Shown piece after piece: positions 1-6,349 of a stretch of 6,402 nucleotides of DNA. Origin of the DNA: an uncultured Clostridium sp. (lineage in GTDB: Bacteria; Bacillota; Clostridia; Lachnospirales; Lachnospiraceae); the NCBI GenBank assembly GCA_938036545.1, contig CALHQJ010000035.1, positions 1 to 6,402 of the forward strand, in the 5' to 3' direction. Numbering within the stretch: position 1 is the stretch's first letter; each line of letters begins with the position of its first letter. The notes beneath the pieces are model-generated. The model was not told the DNA's origin and made no database searches. It worked only from the letters and a program-made list of their open reading frames with translations. The translations under genes and the position numbers were made by a program.

Positions 1-1419
1 TTTAAATATGATGAGTTTCAGGTTTTAGACGCAGTTATTATGGGAAATGCCAGATTATACGAGATTATGAAGGAGAAGGAAGCCATCTATATGAAGGAAG
101 ACTTCACCGATGAAGACGGCATTAAGGCAGCCGAGCTGGAAGGCGAATTTGCGACTATGAACGGCTGGGAAGCAGAGTCCGACGCAGCAAACCTGTTAAA
201 TGGTCTGGGTATTGAGCCGGAGTTCCATTACAGCCTGTTAAAAGATTTAACCGGTGCACAGAAAGTCAAAGTATTGCTGGCTCAGGCTCTGTTTGGCAAT
301 CCGGATATTCTGCTTTTGGACGAGCCAACCAACCATTTGGACTTAGATGCAATTGCCTGGTTAGAAGAGTTTTTGATTAATTTTGAGAATACGGTTATTG
401 TAGTTTCCCATGACCGCTATTTCTTAAATAAGGTCTGCACCATGATTGCAGATATTGACTACAGCAAGATTCAGCTTTACGCAGGTAACTACGATTTCTG
501 GTATGAATCCAGCCAGTTGATGGTTCGCCAGATGAAGGAAGCAAACCGCAAAAAAGAAGAGAAGATTAAGGAACTGCAGGAATTTATTCAGCGTTTCTCT
601 GCAAATGCTTCAAAATCCAAGCAGGCAACTTCCAGAAAGCGTGCATTAGAGAAGATTGAACTGGACGACATTAAGCCATCCAGCCGTAAATATCCATACA
701 TTGACTTCCGTCCGGCCAGAGAAATCGGCAACGAAGTCCTGACTGTAGAGAATTTAAGCAAGACCATTGATGGCGTAAAGGTATTGGACAACATTTCCTT
801 TATTTTAAATCGTGATGATAAAGTAGCTTTAGTAGGCCCAAATGAACACGCCAAGACCGTACTGTTCCAGATTCTGGCAGGCGAGATGGAGCCGGATGAG
901 GGAAGCTACAAATGGGGACTGACTACAACTCAGTCTTATTTCCCCAAGGACAACAGTGCAGAGTTTGACAGCGATGATACCATTGTAGACTGGCTGACCC
1001 AGTATTCTCCTGAAAAAGATGTAACCTATGTCCGCGGATTTTTAGGACGTATGCTATTCGCTGGAGAAGACGGAGTAAAGAAGGTTAAGGTTCTGTCTGG
1101 TGGTGAGAAGGTTCGCTGTATGTTGTCTAAATTAATGATTTCCGGCGCAAACGTGCTGATGCTGGACGAGCCCACCGACCATCTGGATATGGAATCCATT
1201 ACAGCGTTAAACAATGGAATGATCAAGTTCCCTGGAGTTATGATTTTCTCTTCACGTGACCATCAGATTGTCCAGACAACTGCCAACCGTATTATGGAAA
1301 TTATAAACGGTCAGTTAGTGGATAAGATTACAACCTATGACGAATACTTAGAGAGTGATGAAATGGCTCGTAAGAGACAGGTATTTACCGTTGGGGAAAA
1401 TGTTGGAGACGACGACTAA
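1..1419 (+). CDS. ABC-F family ATPase, YkpA/YbiT type (5' end outside window)
   Basis: This is a soluble twin-ATPase of the ABC-F family, which acts on ribosomes rather than in membranes. The frame is open from base 1, so the ATG at 40 is internal. 472 residues are visible; from the recalled family length (about 540) some 70 are missing, including the NBD1 Walker A. NBD1 keeps a degenerate signature (LTGAQ, 247-261), Walker B DEPTNHLD (319-342) and the switch His (409-411). A charged helical linker follows (about 505-705, with the RFSANASKSKQATSR block typical of this subfamily). NBD2 has an altered Walker A (GPNEHAKT, 835-858), LSGGE (1093-1107), DEPTDHLD (1165-1188, D instead of the usual N) and Arg at the switch-His position (1255-1257). 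The degenerate NBD1 signature and NBD2 Walker A are, as I recall, subfamily traits; the Arg and the D are not. There are no transmembrane segments. A terminator at 1533-1579 separates it from the next gene. Specific cellular role is unknown; antibiotic protection is not indicated. Confidence 0.93.
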   Translation, partial: FKYDEFQVLDAVIMGNARLYEIMKEKEAIYMKEDFTDEDGIKAAELEGEFATMNGWEAESDAANLLNGLGIEPEFHYSLLKDLTGAQKVKVLLAQALFGNPDILLLDEPTNHLDLDAIAWLEEFLINFENTVIVVSHDRYFLNKVCTMIADIDYSKIQLYAGNYDFWYESSQLMVRQMKEANRKKEEKIKELQEFIQRFSANASKSKQATSRKRALEKIELDDIKPSSRKYPYIDFRPAREIGNEVLTVENLSKTIDGVKVLDNISFILNRDDKVALVGPNEHAKTVLFQILAGEMEPDEGSYKWGLTTTQSYFPKDNSAEFDSDDTIVDWLTQYSPEKDVTYVRGFLGRMLFAGEDGVKKVKVLSGGEKVRCMLSKLMISGANVLMLDEPTDHLDMESITALNNGMIKFPGVMIFSSRDHQIVQTTANRIMEIINGQLVDKITTYDEYLESDEMARKRQVFTVGENVGDDD

Positions 1420-1430
1420 ATAATTTAATT

Positions 1431-1528
1431 AGAAAAATTGTAACAGTTTAGCCATGCATCTTCTTGCCCGCTTACAGCGGACAAGAAGCGTCGGGCGTCT
1501 GCCCTATGGAGATTCTGACAGAAAAATT
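1431..1528. repeat. Candidate intergenic repeat element with hairpin
   Basis: The nonamer AGAAAAATT occurs at 1431-1439 and again at 1520-1528, flanking an 80-bp GC-richer segment in otherwise AT-rich spacer. Inside is a 12-bp inverted repeat (1460-1471 with 1477-1488, one C/A mismatch, 5-nt TTACA loop). A further GGGC-rich stretch (1492-1505) could pair alternatively with GCCCG at 1466-1470. No T-tract follows the hairpin, so it is not a normal terminator, and no convincing ORF is present. The layout resembles a small dispersed palindromic or MITE-like element with a target-site duplication. It could also be a chance structure or a processing site in the 3' UTR of the upstream gene. Only the repeats and the stem are directly seen. 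Confidence 0.35.
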
Positions 1529-1532
1529 AGAA

Positions 1533-1579
1533 AGCGGCATACAAAAGGAAAACAGCCTGTTGTATGCTGCTTTTTGTTT
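1533..1579 (+). terminator. Intrinsic terminator after the first ABC-F gene
   Basis: A 12-bp stem (1533-1544 pairing with 1560-1571, one G-T wobble) with a 15-nt loop is followed by TTTTTGTTT. Adjacent A residues at 1531-1532 can lengthen the stem by pairing with the T-tract. It lies 113 nt past the ABC-F stop and just before the next promoter, so it separates two transcription units. An A-rich stretch 5' of the stem might give weak termination on the opposite strand too, but no gene is seen there. Confidence 0.85.
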
Positions 1580-1600
1580 CGTGAAATTCTGGCTGTGCTC

Positions 1601-1629
1601 TTCCAATATTTGTCGTAAAATGATATACT
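1601..1629 (+). promoter_or_regulatory. Probable sigma-A promoter of the exoA operon (extended -10)
   Basis: TATACT at 1624-1629 matches the -10 consensus at 5 of 6 positions and is preceded by TG at 1621-1622, forming an extended -10. With a 17-nt spacer the -35 would be TTCCAA (1601-1606), only 3 of 6 matches, as is tolerated by extended -10 promoters. Transcription would start near 1636, leaving a leader of about 24 nt before the preferred GTG. An alternative -35 (TTGTCG, 1610-1615) has no good -10 at the right distance. Confidence 0.6.
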
Positions 1630-1645
1630 GAAATAGATTATAACC

Positions 1646-1652
1646 AAAGGAG
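1646..1652 (+). promoter_or_regulatory. Ribosome binding site that decides the exoA start
   Basis: AAAGGAG ends 7 nt before GTG 1660 but only 1 nt before the in-frame ATG 1654. Spacing therefore favours the GTG, giving an N-terminus MKKLISWNVNG that matches the usual compact start of exonuclease III proteins. Confidence 0.8.
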
Positions 1653-1659
1653 AATGTTT

Positions 1660-2415
1660 GTGAAAAAGTTAATTTCCTGGAATGTAAACGGCCTCCGCGC
1701 CTGTGTAGGCAAGGGGTTTTTAGATTATTTTAAAGAAGTGGATGCAGATGTTTTCTGCATTCAGGAGAGTAAGCTGCAGGAAGGGCAGATTGATTTGGAA
1801 CTTCCTGGGTATCACCAATACTGGAATTATGCAGAAAAGAAAGGTTATTCCGGTACGGCGCTGTTTACCAAAGAGGAGCCGCTGTCTGTGACTTATGGAC
1901 TCGGCATAGAGGAGCATGACCATGAGGGGCGTGTGATAACGGCTGAATTTGCAGATTATTATGTGGTGACCTGCTATACGCCAAACTCCAAAGACGGGCT
2001 GGCAAGACTGGACTACCGTATGACCTGGGAAGATGCATTTTTGGCATATCTGAAAAAATTAGAAGAAACGAAACCAGTGATTTTCTGCGGTGACTTAAAT
2101 GTTGCCCATAAGGAAATCGATTTAAAAAATCCGAAAACCAATCGGAAAAATGCAGGCTTTACAGATGAGGAAAGGGGAAAATTTACTGATCTTCTGGCCG
2201 CAGGTTTTATAGATACGTTTCGATATTTTTATCCGGAACAGGAAGGAATCTATTCTTGGTGGTCTTACCGGTTTTCTGCCAGAGCCAAGAACGCAGGGTG
2301 GCGGATTGACTATTTCTGCGTTTCCAAAGCATTGGAAGACAGGCTGGAAAGCGCATCCATTCATACGGAAATTATGGGGTCAGACCACTGTCCGGTAGAG
2401 TTGGTGATTCGATGA
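1660..2415 (+). CDS. exoA: Exodeoxyribonuclease III / AP endonuclease (ExoA, Xth family)
   Basis: This base-excision-repair enzyme of the endonuclease/exonuclease/phosphatase fold cleaves the backbone 5' of abasic sites and has 3'-5' exonuclease and 3'-phosphatase activity, using Mg2+. At 251 residues it spans one complete domain. All family catalytic positions are present: N10 in WNVNG, metal ligand E36 in QESK, Y106 in CYTPNS, D145 and N147 in GDLNVA, D217 in WRIDYF, and the D242-H243 pair in the closing SDHCPV motif. The SWWSYRFSARAKNAGWRIDY stretch (199-218) is the conserved substrate-binding block. The GTG start at 1660 is chosen over ATG 1654 on ribosome-binding-site spacing. It is the first gene of the operon, and its TGA overlaps the ATG of the following ABC-F gene (ATGA), implying translational coupling. 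The protein is expected to be cytoplasmic and active; nothing looks degenerate. Confidence 0.96.
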   Translation: MKKLISWNVNGLRACVGKGFLDYFKEVDADVFCIQESKLQEGQIDLELPGYHQYWNYAEKKGYSGTALFTKEEPLSVTYGLGIEEHDHEGRVITAEFADYYVVTCYTPNSKDGLARLDYRMTWEDAFLAYLKKLEETKPVIFCGDLNVAHKEIDLKNPKTNRKNAGFTDEERGKFTDLLAAGFIDTFRYFYPEQEGIYSWWSYRFSARAKNAGWRIDYFCVSKALEDRLESASIHTEIMGSDHCPVELVIR

Positions 2416-4247
2416 ATTTAGTAACGATAGAACATTTGAGCAAATCCTATACAGAGCGTCTCTTGTTTGACGATACCTCTTTTTCTATTAATGAAGGGGA
2501 AAAAGTAGGACTAATTGGCATTAATGGTACAGGAAAGTCAACCCTGTTGAAAATTGTAGCCGGATTAGAAGAAGCAGATGGTGGAACCGTAGTCAGAGGC
2601 CGGAATTTAGACATTCGTTATTTGTCTCAAAATCCGGAATTTGATCCAGAGGATTCCGTATTACAAGCCGTTTTAAAGGATAACGAAGGGCATGAACACG
2701 TTTGGGATATTGAGAGTCAGGCAAAGTCTATGCTGAATAGATTGGGAATTACAGATCATGAGGCTCTTATGGGAACCTTGTCAGGCGGCCAGAAAAAGAG
2801 AGTGGCTTTGGCAAGCGTGCTGTTGTCTACAGCAGAGCTGTTGATTTTGGATGAGCCGACAAATCATTTAGACAGCGCTATGGCGGACTGGCTGGAGGAA
2901 TATCTGAAAAAGTTCAAAGGCGCGCTTTTGATGATCACCCATGACAGATATTTTTTGGACAGCGTGACCAATCGGATTGTGGAACTGGACAAGGGAAAAC
3001 TGTACAGCTATCAGACCAATTATCAGGGATTTATAAAATTAAAAGCAGAACGACTGGAAATGGCGGCAGCCAGCGAACGAAAGCGCCAGTCTATTTTACG
3101 GGTAGAGTTAGAGTGGATGCAGCGGGGCGCCAGAGCACGTTCTACCAAGCAAAAAGCCCATATTCAAAGATATGAAGCATTAAGGGATCAGAAAGCGCCG
3201 GAGATAGACGGAAAGGTGGAAATGGAATCAGCAGCGACCCGCCTTGGCCGGACTACGGTAGAGATTGAGAATTTATGCAAATCCTACGGCGATAAAATCC
3301 TGATTCGGGATTTTACCTATATTTTTCTGAAAAATGACCGAATCGGCATTATCGGCCCCAATGGCGCAGGAAAATCCACACTGATGAAAATGATTGCCGG
3401 CTGGGTACAGCCTGACGCCGGAACGATTGAAATCGGCCAGACGGTCCGCATGGGATATTTTTCTCAGGAAAATGAGGATATGGACGAATCCCTGCGGGTT
3501 ATTGACTATATTAAAAATGTGGCAGAATATGTAAAGACCAAAGATGGAAGTATCAGCGCCAGCCAAATGCTGGAACGGTTTTTATTTCCTTCTCACATGC
3601 AGTATACGACCATTGGAAAATTGTCTGGCGGTGAACGGCGCAGACTCTATCTGCTTCGGATACTTATGGATGCGCCCAATGTGATTCTTTTGGACGAGCC
3701 TACCAATGATTTGGATATTCAGACGTTGACAATTTTAGAAGACTATTTAGACAGTTTTCAGGGAATTGTTATTACCGTTTCCCATGACCGATACTTTTTG
3801 GACCGAGTAGTACGCCGGATTTTTGCTTTTGAAGGTGACGGCAGGGTGTGCCAGTATGAAGGCGGATTTACCGATTATCAGGCAGCTCTTTTTGAACGGG
3901 AAATGTTGGCAGGAACGGACTCGGGGACTTTGGGAAAGAAGAGAAGCAGTGAAGAAGATACCGCAAAACAGGAAGCGAAAGCAGATGCAGAAGCAGCCAG
4001 GAGACAGGGCAGAAAGCTGAGATTTTCCTATAAGGAGCAAAAAGACTACGAGACAATCGAAGTAGATATTGCAGCGTTAGAGGAAAAAATCGAAACATTA
4101 GAGAAAGCCATGGAAGCGTCTGCCCATGATTTTGTAAAATTGAATCAGCTGATGGCAGAAAAGGAAGAACTGGAAGTTACTTTAGAAGAAAAAATGGATC
4201 GCTGGATGTATTTGGAAGAACTGGCAGCAAAAATTGCAGCACAGTAG
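2412..4247 (+). CDS. uup: ABC-F family ATPase, Uup/YfmR type
   Basis: A 611-residue soluble twin-ATPase with all ATP-site motifs intact. NBD1 has Walker A GINGTGKS (36-43), LSGGQ (123-127), Walker B with catalytic E148 in DEPTNHLD, and switch H177. A basic helical linker (about 213-260, with LEWMQRGARARSTKQKA) is typical of Uup. NBD2 has GPNGAGKS (315-322), the block FPSHMQYTTIGKLSGGERRR (392-411), E429 in DEPTNDLD, and H458. A charged region leads into a C-terminal coiled coil (about 515-611), the Uup-type C-terminal domain. There are no membrane segments. Family members act on the ribosome, and E. coli Uup is also linked to DNA: loss raises precise transposon excision, and its C-terminal domain binds DNA. 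The 4-nt overlap with exoA indicates coupled translation; its own Shine-Dalgarno sequence is weak. The Uup assignment rests on the linker, NBD2 block and C-terminal coiled coil. Whether its main role here is translational or DNA-related cannot be told from sequence. Confidence 0.93.
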   Translation: MNLVTIEHLSKSYTERLLFDDTSFSINEGEKVGLIGINGTGKSTLLKIVAGLEEADGGTVVRGRNLDIRYLSQNPEFDPEDSVLQAVLKDNEGHEHVWDIESQAKSMLNRLGITDHEALMGTLSGGQKKRVALASVLLSTAELLILDEPTNHLDSAMADWLEEYLKKFKGALLMITHDRYFLDSVTNRIVELDKGKLYSYQTNYQGFIKLKAERLEMAAASERKRQSILRVELEWMQRGARARSTKQKAHIQRYEALRDQKAPEIDGKVEMESAATRLGRTTVEIENLCKSYGDKILIRDFTYIFLKNDRIGIIGPNGAGKSTLMKMIAGWVQPDAGTIEIGQTVRMGYFSQENEDMDESLRVIDYIKNVAEYVKTKDGSISASQMLERFLFPSHMQYTTIGKLSGGERRRLYLLRILMDAPNVILLDEPTNDLDIQTLTILEDYLDSFQGIVITVSHDRYFLDRVVRRIFAFEGDGRVCQYEGGFTDYQAALFEREMLAGTDSGTLGKKRSSEEDTAKQEAKADAEAARRQGRKLRFSYKEQKDYETIEVDIAALEEKIETLEKAMEASAHDFVKLNQLMAEKEELEVTLEEKMDRWMYLEELAAKIAAQ

Positions 4248-4270
4248 ATTATAAAATAATCGTGGGAGAT

Positions 4271-4274
4271 GAGG
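4271..4274 (+). promoter_or_regulatory. Ribosome binding site supporting ATG 4280
   Basis: GAGG lies 5 nt before ATG 4280, with GGGAG (4264-4268) further upstream as an alternative. The in-frame GTG at 4262 has only AT-rich sequence in front of it and no Shine-Dalgarno match, so the ATG is the better start. Confidence 0.6.
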
Positions 4275-4279
4275 CAGAA

Positions 4280-6121
4280 ATGGAAAAATACAAAATAGTG
4301 AAAGATGACAGCCGTGTTTATCCGATGGGGGTTACAGTCATCGATGGCGGAGCGCATTTTTCTGTTGTCTCCAGAAGTGAAAGCTGTACACTGGTGTTAT
4401 TTTCAGAGGGAAGGAAAAAGCCCTGTGCAAGGCTGGAATTTCCATCAGCAGACAGAATTGGCGATGTGTGGAACATGACGATAATGGGAGATTTTACCGG
4501 TATAGAATACTGTTATGAATCGGATGGCATTTTGTCAGCAGATCCATATGGAAAAGTATTTAGAGGCAGAGAGATTTGGGGAAGCGTTTCCCAGGTGAAA
4601 AATACGCCCAGAGCGAAGGTTATGATAGACTGTTATGACTGGGAAGGAGATATGCCGCTGGAATATCCTTATGAGGACTGTGTGATTTATCGGATTCATC
4701 CCAGAGGTTTTACCAGACATTCGTCTTCCAAAGTGGAAAACAGAGGATATTTGGCAGGAATTGCAGAAAAAATCCCCTATTTAAAGGAACTGGGCGTTAC
4801 AACCATAGAACTGATGCCTTCTACAGAATTTCAGGAAGTTATGATGCCGGAAGGGGCTATGAAAAATCCCTATGAAAAAGACGAACCGACTGGAAAGCTG
4901 AATTATTGGGGATTTGTAGCTGGCGAGAGAATGGCGCCAAAAGCATCGTATTGTTCAGGAAAAGAAAAAAATCCGGTAAAAGAGATGAAGGATCTGGTAA
5001 AGGCGCTACACAAGGCAGGATTGGAGCTGGTAATGGATTTGTTTTTTTCCGGATTGGAAGAACCGGCCTATGCGCTGGATGTAGTTCGTTACTGGGCCAG
5101 AGAATACCATGTGGACGGTTTTCACTTAATCGGATATGCGCCCAAGGAGCTATTGGCCAGAGATCCCTATTTAAGCAGAGTCAAGCTTTGGGCAGACCAT
5201 TGGGATAATATTTCGGAACCAAGCCATAGAAAGCACCTGGCAGAGTATAATGACGGCTTTGAAAACGAGATGCGTCGTCTTTTAAAGGGGGATGAAGAGC
5301 AGATAAACAATCTGGTATTCCGCAGCAAGCGAAATCCCAAGGATGCAGGCGTTATCAACTACATGGCCAATGTAAACGGATTTACATTAATGGACATGGT
5401 AACCTATGAGAGAAAACATAATGAAGCAAATGGCGAGAACAATCTGGACGGCGCAGACTACAACTACACCTGGAACTGTGGCGTAGAAGGTCCTGCCAGA
5501 AAGAAAAAGATAGTAGAGATGCGCAGAAAGCAGCTAAGAAACGCCATTTTGATTCTGCTTTTGAGTCAGGGAACTCCCCTCATTATGGCAGGGGATGAAC
5601 TTGGCAATACGAAAGGTGGTAATAATAATTCCTATTGCCAGGATAACGAAACTTCATGGCTGAACTGGAATCTGGTAAATACCCATAAAGATATATTAGA
5701 GTTTGTGAAGTTTGCCATTGCCTTCCGCAAGAAGCATCGGGTGTTCCACATGGAGCAGGAACCGAGAATTATGGATTATTTGGGCTGCGGCCAGCCGGAT
5801 ATTTCCTACCATGGAGTCAAGGCCTGGTGTCCGGAATTTGAAAATTTCCGAAGACAGTTGGGGATTATGTACTGTGGCAGTTATGCGGAAAAAGAAGATG
5901 GCACTCAGGATGACTCATTCTTTGTAACCTATAATATGCACTGGGAACCCCATGAGTTTTCTCTTCCGAATCTTCCGAAAGGAAAGAAATGGCATGTTGC
6001 GATTAATACAGATGAGGGAAGCAGGAATGGCATTTATCAGGAGGGAGAAGAACCGGTTTTGGAAAAACAGAAGTATTTTATGGTTCCGGCCAGAACAATC
6101 GTCGTATTTATAGGAAAGTAA
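4280..6121 (+). CDS. Degenerate GH13 debranching-enzyme homologue (GlgX/isoamylase-like), probable pseudoenzyme
   Basis: A 613-residue protein with no signal peptide, expected to be cytoplasmic. Domains: CBM48-like beta domain (about 14-100, opening YPMGV), a GH13 TIM barrel (about 130-490), and a C-terminal beta domain (about 500-613). Family-specific stretches are well kept: YEDCVIYRIHPRGFT (131-145), LGVTTIELMP (171-180), GFTLMDMVTYERKHNEANGE (367-386), GTPLIMAGDELGNT (431-444) and NNNSYCQDNETSW (448-460), all matching GlgX/isoamylase-type (GH13_11-like) enzymes. The catalytic motifs are lost. In region I D253 remains but the NH pair reads S257-G258. In region II GFRFD reads GFHLI, so the nucleophile is I284. 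In region III the acid Glu is D306 (ADHWD). In region IV the His-Asp pair is V365-N366. The loop between regions II and III is short. There are no frameshifts or stops. It follows uup after 32 nt and ends the operon. Hydrolysis seems unlikely; alpha-glucan binding or a regulatory role is inferred. The ATG is preferred to GTG 4262. Confidence 0.88.
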   Translation: MEKYKIVKDDSRVYPMGVTVIDGGAHFSVVSRSESCTLVLFSEGRKKPCARLEFPSADRIGDVWNMTIMGDFTGIEYCYESDGILSADPYGKVFRGREIWGSVSQVKNTPRAKVMIDCYDWEGDMPLEYPYEDCVIYRIHPRGFTRHSSSKVENRGYLAGIAEKIPYLKELGVTTIELMPSTEFQEVMMPEGAMKNPYEKDEPTGKLNYWGFVAGERMAPKASYCSGKEKNPVKEMKDLVKALHKAGLELVMDLFFSGLEEPAYALDVVRYWAREYHVDGFHLIGYAPKELLARDPYLSRVKLWADHWDNISEPSHRKHLAEYNDGFENEMRRLLKGDEEQINNLVFRSKRNPKDAGVINYMANVNGFTLMDMVTYERKHNEANGENNLDGADYNYTWNCGVEGPARKKKIVEMRRKQLRNAILILLLSQGTPLIMAGDELGNTKGGNNNSYCQDNETSWLNWNLVNTHKDILEFVKFAIAFRKKHRVFHMEQEPRIMDYLGCGQPDISYHGVKAWCPEFENFRRQLGIMYCGSYAEKEDGTQDDSFFVTYNMHWEPHEFSLPNLPKGKKWHVAINTDEGSRNGIYQEGEEPVLEKQKYFMVPARTIVVFIGK

Positions 6122-6148
6122 AAGCTGAAAAGAGGAAAGGGCTCTGAT

Positions 6149-6156
6149 AAAGGAGG
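6149..6156 (+). other. Orphan Shine-Dalgarno sequence with no clear gene
   Basis: AAAGGAGG is a near-perfect ribosome binding site, but what follows is a terminator hairpin. The nearest ATG (6170) is 13 nt downstream, which is too far for normal initiation. Its 50-codon frame runs through the hairpin and into the tRNA promoter. A TTG at 6160 would give a 15-codon peptide at only 3 nt spacing. It could be a relic of a lost gene, a leader-peptide site, or chance in a purine-rich stretch. Confidence 0.3.
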
Positions 6157-6171
6157 CAGTTGTTTCTGCAT

Positions 6172-6205
6172 GCAGCGGCTGGTTTTGGCCAGCCGCTGCT
6201 TTTAT
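6172..6205 (+). terminator. Strong intrinsic terminator closing the exoA operon
   Basis: A perfect 11-bp GC-rich stem (6172-6182 with 6189-6199) around a 6-nt TTTTGG loop is followed by TTTTAT. It starts 50 nt past the stop of the glycosidase-like gene. It also overlaps the 10-bp palindrome CTGCATGCAG at 6166-6175. Confidence 0.92.
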
Positions 6206-6301
6206 AATTGTGAATCATCATACAGTCCGTGCATGCAGATTAGAAAAAACAAAAAAGGCAGACAGAAAAGGGAAAAAGGGATAGAAGGGGTAAAATATGC
6301 C

Positions 6302-6330
6302 TTGACAAAGAGGGGGTTATAGAATATAAT
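6302..6330 (+). promoter_or_regulatory. Perfect consensus sigma-A promoter for tRNA-Phe
   Basis: TTGACA (6302-6307) and TATAAT (6325-6330) are both exact consensus hexamers with the optimal 17-nt spacer. Transcription should start near 6337, leaving about 13 nt of leader before the tRNA. The region upstream (about 6241-6298) is purine- and A-rich and could act as an UP element. Apart from that I see nothing else supportable between the terminator and this promoter. Such a promoter fits a constitutively high-output stable RNA unit, possibly with further tRNA or rRNA genes beyond the window. Confidence 0.93.
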
Positions 6331-6349
6331 TAATTACGTTGTTGAGGAA

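Noticed and set aside
588..854. Antisense open frame within the first ABC-F gene, and similar ones at 1026-1226, 3273-3566 and 3747-4040
   Set aside because: They lie fully opposite well-conserved coding sequence and show no recognisable domain; they are mirror effects of codon bias.
1..1419. Antibiotic-resistance ABC-F (Vga/Msr/OptrA class)
   Set aside because: The linker and flanking motifs match the housekeeping YkpA/YbiT type, with no extended resistance-type interdomain loop, and the context is housekeeping.
1454..1618. 54-codon + strand ORF starting at ATG 1454
   Set aside because: It has no Shine-Dalgarno sequence and runs through the hairpin segment, the terminator stem and the exoA -35 region; the composition looks non-coding.
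4262..4279. GTG 4262 as the start of the GH13-like gene
   Set aside because: There is no Shine-Dalgarno upstream, whereas ATG 4280 has GAGG at 5 nt spacing and gives a family-like N-terminus.
5123..5377. Sequencing error as the cause of the lost GH13 catalytic residues
   Set aside because: The changes are at five or more separate motifs, several need multiple base substitutions, and the frame is intact throughout.
6166..6238. TGCATGCAG occurring at 6167-6175 and 6230-6238, the first within the palindrome CTGCATGCAG
   Set aside because: There are only two short copies, the first overlapping a terminator stem; no operator-like arrangement relative to the tRNA promoter is evident.
6170..6322. 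50-codon + strand ORF starting at ATG 6170
   Set aside because: The Shine-Dalgarno is 13 nt away, and the frame crosses the terminator hairpin, an A-rich spacer and the tRNA -35 box; the Lys/Arg-rich tail reflects purine-rich DNA.
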